Below, one piece after another: positions 59,364 through 64,000 of a stretch of 64,000 nucleotides of DNA (positions are counted from its first letter, which is position 1; each line of letters starts with the position of its first letter). The stretch comes from Enterococcus moraviensis ATCC BAA-383 (lineage in GTDB: Bacteria; Bacillota; Bacilli; Lactobacillales; Enterococcaceae), in NCBI RefSeq assembly GCF_000407445.1, contig NZ_ASWB01000001.1, positions 434,001 through 498,000 of the forward strand, read 5' to 3'. A program made the translations under genes and the position numbers. Below the pieces are notes generated by a model. The model worked only from the letters and a program-made list of their open reading frames with translations, was not told the origin of the DNA and made no database searches.

Positions 59364-60418
59364 AGTTCTGACACTCCATTACGTAAATGCATACGCATTT
59401 CTTCTAAATCACTCATTTTTGAAATTTTCACATCCGTTGCGTTAATTGCTGTATCTGGATCTTTTAGGCCATTTCCGGTGAATACTGCCACAACAGTTTC
59501 GCCAGGTTTAATTTTACCATTTTTTACGTGTTGAATAACACCAGCTAAAGAGGCTGCAGATCCTGGTTCAACAAATACGCCATCTTGTGCTGCTACTTTA
59601 CGATATGCATTTAGAATCTCTTCGTCTGTCACTGAATCGATATGCCCTTTTGATTCATCACGAGCTGCTTCAGCTAATTTCCAACTTGCTGGATTACCAA
59701 TGCGAATCGCTGTAGCAATTGTTTCTGGTTGTTCGATTACTTCACCTTTTACAATAGCTGCTGCGCCCTCGGCTTCAAATCCATGCATTCTTGGTAAAAG
59801 GGTTCCTTTTTTGTCATGCCATTCTTTAAAACCTTTCCAATATGCAGAAATATTCCCTGCATTTCCAACTGGAATCGCTAAAACATCAGGTGCTTGTCCT
59901 AATTGCTCACAAACTTCAAAAGCTGCTGTCTTTTGTCCCTCTAATCGATATGGATTGACAGAATTCACTAAAGCGACTGCTTCTGTTTTGGCAATATCAC
60001 GAACAGCTTTTAGCGCTTCATCAAAATTACCAGGAATCGAGATGATATCTGCCCCATAAATGATTGCTTGTGCAAGCTTACCCATTGCGATTTTACCATC
60101 TGGAATGACAACATATGCTTTTACACCTGCTCTTGTAGCATATGCGGCAGCTGCTGCACTTGTATTTCCAGTCGATGCACATACGATTGCTTTCGCCCCT
60201 TCTTCAACAGCTTTTGCAACAGCCATGACCATTCCACGGTCTTTAAATGAACCAGTCGGATTCAGTCCTTCGTATTTACCATATAAATTGATCCCTAATT
60301 CTTTTGACAAACTATGCAATGGAATCAGCGGTGTATTGCCTTCTGCTAGAGAAATCATTGGTGTTTTATCTGTGATTGGCAGATATTCTTTATATTGTTT
60401 TAATAGTCCTTCGTACAT
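59360..60418 (-). CDS. thrC: Threonine synthase
   Basis: PLP-dependent enzyme converting O-phosphohomoserine to threonine. It has 352 residues, the short Bacillus-type form. The PLP lysine lies in G-S-F-K-D-R-G-M, and the phosphate-binding loop is V-G-N-A-G-N-I-S. It starts four bases after the hom stop and is coupled to thrB. Confidence 0.97.
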   Translation of the reverse strand: MYEGLLKQYKEYLPITDKTPMISLAEGNTPLIPLHSLSKELGINLYGKYEGLNPTGSFKDRGMVMAVAKAVEEGAKAIVCASTGNTSAAAAAYATRAGVKAYVVIPDGKIAMGKLAQAIIYGADIISIPGNFDEALKAVRDIAKTEAVALVNSVNPYRLEGQKTAAFEVCEQLGQAPDVLAIPVGNAGNISAYWKGFKEWHDKKGTLLPRMHGFEAEGAAAIVKGEVIEQPETIATAIRIGNPASWKLAEAARDESKGHIDSVTDEEILNAYRKVAAQDGVFVEPGSAASLAGVIQHVKNGKIKPGETVVAVFTGNGLKDPDTAINATDVKISKMSDLEEMRMHLRNGVSEL

Positions 60419-60422
60419 TAGA

Positions 60423-61712
60423 TTAGTCCTCCAATACTTTAAATGTATTTAATAAATCGAATTCATCTGTTAATTCGATTTCCTTAATCACTTGTTTCAT
60501 TTGTTCTTTTGTAATGGTATGCGTAATCGCAACGATCCTCGCTCTGGTTCCGTCCGATTTTTGCTGAACCAATTGGTCAAAACTAACATTGGCTTCAGTC
60601 ATTATTTTCGTTAACTGTAGTATTTGTCCATGACGGTCAGGAACCTCTATTGAAAAATAATACTTGCCAGAAATTGCTTCATCTGCTGCTAATTTTGTAT
60701 CATGTTGATAGGCGTTGAACATGTGTCCTGTAGTGCCTAATCGAATATTCTTAGCAATCGTAATAATATCACTTACCACACTGGTTGCAGTTGGTTTTGC
60801 CCCAGCCCCAGGTCCATAATACATTGACTCACCAACACCTGAGCTTTCGATAAAGACAGCATTGAATTCATTGCGAACAGAAGCGATTGGATGAGACTTA
60901 GCTACTAACATAGGACCAACTTCAACAGCGATACTTCCTTCTTGATTTTCAGAAGAACCGATCAATTTCACTTCATATCCTAATTGAGCAGCCATTTCAA
61001 CATCATCTAGAGATAATCCCCGAATCCCACGCGTATCCACTTGATCTAATCTAATATTCATTCCAAAAGCAAATTGACTTAAAATGACCATTTTATACGC
61101 TGCATCAATACCATCTACATCATTGGTAGGATCAGATTCAGCAAAGCCTAATTCTTGCGCTTCTTGTAGTGCTTGTTCATAGGACTTCTTCTCAGAAACC
61201 ATTTGTGTCAACATATAATTTGTTGTTCCATTTACAATTCCTAATACCTTTTGGATATTGTCAGCAGCTAAACTATTTGCAATCGTCCTTAAAATAGGGA
61301 TACCACCAGCTACACTTGCTTCGTAATACAAATCACAGTGATTTTTTTGAGCCAATGCTACCAGTTCACTGCCATGTTGTGCTAAAAGATCTTTATTTGC
61401 AGTTACAATATGTTTGCCATTTTCTAGCGCTTTGGTAATGAAGGTTTTTGCAGGTTCTACTTTTCCAATTAATTCTACAATAATCTTGATCTCATCATCA
61501 TTGATAATATCCTCAATGTCTGTGGTGAGTTGAATATCAAATTGCTCAGCCAGACGTCTTTTTTCGTCTTCATCGCGTACTAAAGCTTTTGAGATGGCAA
61601 TCTCCATCCCCGTTACTTGAGAGATTTTCTCTTGATGTTCTTGTAAAATTGTCGGTACACCAGATCCGACTGTTCCCAGTCCAAGTAGACCAATTTTCAG
61701 TTTTTCCTTCAT
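60423..61712 (-). CDS. hom: Homoserine dehydrogenase
   Basis: Reduces aspartate semialdehyde to homoserine, the branch to threonine and methionine. It has 429 residues. The NAD(P)-binding [11 protein letters not shown] and [10 protein letters not shown] motifs are intact, and K-P-T-A-T is present. A C-terminal ACT domain (about residues 350-429) indicates threonine feedback inhibition. GGAGGAAG precedes the ATG. It is the first gene of the hom-thrC-thrB operon, with an inverted repeat in its leader. Confidence 0.97.
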   Translation of the reverse strand: MKEKLKIGLLGLGTVGSGVPTILQEHQEKISQVTGMEIAISKALVRDEDEKRRLAEQFDIQLTTDIEDIINDDEIKIIVELIGKVEPAKTFITKALENGKHIVTANKDLLAQHGSELVALAQKNHCDLYYEASVAGGIPILRTIANSLAADNIQKVLGIVNGTTNYMLTQMVSEKKSYEQALQEAQELGFAESDPTNDVDGIDAAYKMVILSQFAFGMNIRLDQVDTRGIRGLSLDDVEMAAQLGYEVKLIGSSENQEGSIAVEVGPMLVAKSHPIASVRNEFNAVFIESSGVGESMYYGPGAGAKPTATSVVSDIITIAKNIRLGTTGHMFNAYQHDTKLAADEAISGKYYFSIEVPDRHGQILQLTKIMTEANVSFDQLVQQKSDGTRARIVAITHTITKEQMKQVIKEIELTDEFDLLNTFKVLED

Positions 61713-61736
61713 TCTTCTTCCTCCAACTATAAAATT

Positions 61737-61779
61737 AGAAACATTTCATTTTTCTCTAATAAAACATGTTTCTAGTATA
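61737..61779 (-). promoter_or_regulatory. hom promoter and leader inverted repeat
   Basis: A -10 TATACT (61779-61774) has no good -35. Immediately downstream, AGAAACAT and ATGTTTCT arms (61737-61744 and 61766-61773) enclose 21 bases. They could be a leader hairpin or an operator half-site pair. Confidence 0.45.
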
Positions 61780-61793
61780 ACGAACTGACGTAA

Positions 61794-61842
61794 AAAAAAC
61801 TACCCTTTTCTTTGATTTTCCCAAGGGAATCCAAGAAAAGGT
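61794..61842 (-). terminator. ArsR-type gene terminator
   Basis: On the minus strand ACCTTTTCTTGGATTCCC pairs imperfectly with GGGAAAATCAAAGAAAAGGGT and is followed by a U-run. Confidence 0.82.
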
Positions 61843-61845
61843 GAG

Positions 61846-62133
61846 TTATTGGTGTTTGATATGTTCAAATGTTTGGTTAAGAATATCAATAACATGGTGA
61901 TCATCCAACGTATAATAGATTGTTTTGCCTTCACGTCTTGATCTTACGACATGTGTATCTCGTAATAGTTTTAATTGATGGGAAACGGCCGATTGTTCCA
62001 TTTTAAGCTGTTCACCAATCGCTGTTACGTTTAATTCTCCTTGTTTTAGTAACAGCAAAATACGTAACCTTGTTGGATCACTCAACACTTTGTATAACTG
62101 ACTAACTTTTTGGATTTCATCTATTTCTTTCAT
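61846..62133 (-). CDS. ArsR/SmtB-family metal sensor of the CzrA type
   Basis: 95-residue winged-helix repressor. D78, H80, H91 and H94 follow the spacing D-x-H-x10-H-x2-H, exactly the alpha-5 zinc/cobalt site of CzrA and SmtB. No cysteine site for arsenic or cadmium is present. The recognition helix is M-E-Q-S-A-V-S-H-Q-L-K-L-L. I start it at 62133, after AGGAAG. Such regulators normally adjoin a metal exporter gene, which is not found here, so its targets are elsewhere or beyond family expectation. Confidence 0.9.
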   Translation of the reverse strand: MKEIDEIQKVSQLYKVLSDPTRLRILLLLKQGELNVTAIGEQLKMEQSAVSHQLKLLRDTHVVRSRREGKTIYYTLDDHHVIDILNQTFEHIKHQ

Positions 62134-62220
62134 CGCTGAGCTTCCTTTCCTATTTTCCTCTTGCTTATTATAGCAAACTTTTTTCAAAAGAGGATAAATT
62201 TTTTCTTCTATAAAATAATA

Positions 62221-62258
62221 AAAAACAAATAGGGAACCTTAACGCCCTACTTGTTTTT
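62221..62258 (-). terminator. proC terminator
   Basis: Stem AAAAACAAATAGGG (62221) with CCCTACTTGTTTTT (ending 62258), one mismatch, U-run on the minus strand. Confidence 0.88.
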
Positions 62259-62273
62259 TTAGCTTAGCTATTT

Positions 62274-63050
62274 TTAACTATTCGCTTGCTTAACAGCATC
62301 GATCACAGCATATCTGAATCCGTTTTTTTCGAGTGCGGTCACGCCTTTTATCGTACTACCACCAGGTGAAGTTACACCGTCTTTTAATTCCCCTGGATGT
62401 TTTTTTGTTTCAAGGGCTAATTGAGCTGACCCCAGCATCATTTGAGCAATAATTTCGTATGAAAGTGTACGAGGTAAGCCTTCTGAAACTGCACCGTCTG
62501 CTAAAGCTTCCATAAATATATCAACAAATGCTGGACTACATCCTGCAACTGTTCCAAATGTACCTAAGAGATTTTCATTAACCTCTTCGACTTTTCCTAA
62601 AGATTCTAATACTCGCATTGCCTCATTTTTTGTCTCTTTTGGCATATCACTGGCAAAAGCTGCTCCAATCATACCAGCATTTACACTAACTGGTGTATTG
62701 GGAATAGCATGAACAACGTGGATTTCATCACCTAAAACAGTTTGCGCTTCTTTCACAGTATGTCCTGTTGCCACCGAAATTAAAATCGTGTCCTTTTCCA
62801 TACTCGGAGCTGCTTGTTTTAAAATGTCTAAAACGATTTTGGCTCCTGTTGCAATAAAAATCACTTGGCATTTTTTTAATGGCTCGTAGTCGTTGATCAA
62901 TTGAAAACCTAGTTTTTCTTGAAGTGCTTCGGCGGTGCCACTTGAACCACCTTTTACGAATAAGTTTTCCGGCGCTACTATTTTAGCTTTTAATAGTCCT
63001 TCAATCATTGCACTGCCCATATGACCAGCTCCAATAAATCCGATATTCAT
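62274..63050 (-). CDS. proC: Pyrroline-5-carboxylate reductase
   Basis: Final enzyme of proline synthesis, reducing pyrroline-5-carboxylate with NAD(P)H. It has 258 residues. The N-terminal G-F-I-G-A-G-H-M-G-S-A-M is the dinucleotide site. The C-terminal D-G-V-T-S-P-G-G-S-T-I-K-G motif is the substrate signature. I use the ATG at 63050 (AAGGAG eight bases upstream) rather than a GTG at 63059 that overlaps the ribosome-binding site. Confidence 0.97.
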   Translation of the reverse strand: MNIGFIGAGHMGSAMIEGLLKAKIVAPENLFVKGGSSGTAEALQEKLGFQLINDYEPLKKCQVIFIATGAKIVLDILKQAAPSMEKDTILISVATGHTVKEAQTVLGDEIHVVHAIPNTPVSVNAGMIGAAFASDMPKETKNEAMRVLESLGKVEEVNENLLGTFGTVAGCSPAFVDIFMEALADGAVSEGLPRTLSYEIIAQMMLGSAQLALETKKHPGELKDGVTSPGGSTIKGVTALEKNGFRYAVIDAVKQANS

Positions 63051-63082
63051 CTCTACCACTCCTTATAATTTTACAAAAGAAA

Positions 63083-63119
63083 GGACTGAAATAAACTTAA
63101 TATCCAGTTTTTCCAGTCC
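63083..63119 (-). terminator. Possible terminator after the phosphohexomutase gene
   Basis: Stem GGACTG (63083) with CAGTCC (ending 63119) and a long loop, followed on the minus strand by UUUC. The weak stem makes this tentative. Confidence 0.5.
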
Positions 63120-63127
63120 AAATCATT

Positions 63128-64000
63128 TTATTTTGTTAGTGCATTGACTGCTTCTTCAAAGTTTTTTATTTTTTGATCTGCTTCTGTTTGCGAAGCAGCT
63201 TTAGTTGCCAAATAGAATTTGATTTTAGGCTCCGTTCCGGATGGACGAATCGCAATCCAGCTGCCATCTTCCAAGAAGTATTTTAACACATCTGATGGTG
63301 GTGTTGTTAATACTTCTACTTTCCCATCAGCAAAAGTTCTTGTTAACTCTTTAAAATCTTCTGTCTGTGCTACGTTGATTGCAGCGAATGAAGTGGGTGC
63401 TTCTTCACGGAATTTTTTCATCAACGTTTTGATTTTTTCACTACCTTCTATACCACTTAAAGTGACAGATATAGTTTTTTCTTCAAAATAACCGTATTCT
63501 TTGAAAATATCTTGTAACCCATCGTATAACGTTTTTCCTTGTTTTTTGTAGAATGCGGCAACTTCCGCTAATAAAACAAGTGCTTGGATTGCATCTTTAT
63601 CACGAACAAATGATTTTACCAAATAACCATAACTTTCTTCAAAACCAAACATAAAGGTTTGAGAATCGTCTTCTTCATATTGTTCAATTTTTTCTGCAAT
63701 GAATTTAAAGCCTGTTAAGACATCTACCATTTTTGTATTATATTTTGCGGTAATTGCCGTTGCTAATTCGCTAGAAACAATTGATTTTAGTACAACTGCA
63801 TTTTCTGGTAATGTCCCTGCTTGTTTGTGTGCTTCTAAAATATATTGAATCATGATCGAGCCTAATTGATTACCAGTTAAGACTTGATACGTACCATTTG
63901 GTAAGCGTACAGCTGCACCTAAACGATCTGCATCAGGATCTGTTGCAATCAATAAATCAGCATCCTCTTTTTCCCCTAAACGAATGGCATATTCAAACGC
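63128..64000 (-). CDS. Phosphoglucomutase/phosphomannomutase family enzyme, 3' part
   Basis: C-terminal 290 codons of an alpha-D-phosphohexomutase. The reading frame is open to the window edge, so the gene begins beyond 64000. The metal-binding loop D-P-D-A-D-R-L-G and the C-terminal phosphate-binding R-P-S-G-T-E-P-K-I-K-F are present, as is the sugar-specificity loop G-F-E-E-S-Y-G. The last looks like the glucose-type G-x-E-E-S. The Bacillus homologue PgcA links glucose 6-phosphate to UDP-glucose and glycolipid synthesis. The catalytic phosphoserine lies outside the window. Confidence 0.93.
   Translation of the reverse strand, partial: AFEYAIRLGEKEDADLLIATDPDADRLGAAVRLPNGTYQVLTGNQLGSIMIQYILEAHKQAGTLPENAVVLKSIVSSELATAITAKYNTKMVDVLTGFKFIAEKIEQYEEDDSQTFMFGFEESYGYLVKSFVRDKDAIQALVLLAEVAAFYKKQGKTLYDGLQDIFKEYGYFEEKTISVTLSGIEGSEKIKTLMKKFREEAPTSFAAINVAQTEDFKELTRTFADGKVEVLTTPPSDVLKYFLEDGSWIAIRPSGTEPKIKFYLATKAASQTEADQKIKNFEEAVNALTK

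Overview
The window is a gene-dense, AT-rich stretch of a low-GC Gram-positive chromosome, almost certainly an Enterococcus. The evidence is the family set and gene order: polC-proS-eep-(dxr)-cdsA-uppS, frr-pyrH-tsf-rpsB, rpsU-yqeY-phoH-pgpH-ybeY-dgkA-era-recO-glyQS, and mutS2-cvpA-zapA. It also includes a 422-residue Eep-type site-2 protease and a Gram-positive T-box ahead of glyQS. An intact dxr between cdsA and eep is not what I expect in E. faecalis or E. faecium, which I know as mevalonate users. I therefore think of another enterococcal species. About four fifths of the genes are on the minus strand. I see no phage, insertion sequence, CRISPR array, tRNA or rRNA gene.

Layout. 1-9 kb: a cyclase-family hydrolase, a small membrane protein, pgi, gdhA, a BaiN/HI0933-type flavoprotein, a membrane protein of unknown function, and a family-4 6-phospho-beta-glucosidase divergent from its LacI-type repressor. 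9-12.4 kb: a PadR regulator, a DUF2812 membrane protein and a NatAB-like ABC exporter. 12.5-24 kb: uvrC, trxA, mutS2, cvpA, zapA, a D-lactate dehydrogenase-like enzyme and polC. 24-30 kb: proS, eep, dxr, cdsA, uppS. 30-34 kb: an ABC permease, its ATPase and a PASTA-domain membrane protein in one operon. 34-38 kb: frr, pyrH, tsf, rpsB. 38-41 kb: an alpha-carbonic anhydrase lipoprotein, an rRNA methyltransferase, acylphosphatase and YidC. 41-46 kb: a five-gene operon (DUF2177, DAK2-DegV fusion, DUF1295, TspO-like, TetR). 46-57 kb: glyQS with its T-box, a small ATPase, recO, era, dgkA, ybeY, pgpH, phoH, yqeY and rpsU. 57-64 kb: a Zur-like regulator, ppsR, hom-thrC-thrB, an ArsR zinc-type sensor, proC and the 3' part of a phosphohexomutase gene.

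Regulation visible in the sequence. The 6-phospho-beta-glucosidase promoter has a LacI-type palindrome between -35 and -10 and a perfect cre site downstream. padR has a palindrome at its start point. glyQS has a complete T-box. A Zur-box-like element lies between the Fur-family gene and ppsR. rpsB has a structured leader. Many convergent or terminal genes end at long, near-perfect hairpins.

The two most unusual things are these. First, a family of ~120-bp structured repeats occurs three times (five near-complete units and two partial ones). Each array is in the same orientation and stops 16-21 bases before the start codon of an essential gene (polC, tsf, glyQ), and its stems co-vary between copies. 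Second, the DUF2177/DAK2-DegV/DUF1295/TspO-like/TetR operon looks like an uncharacterised, self-regulated membrane-lipid or fatty-acid system.
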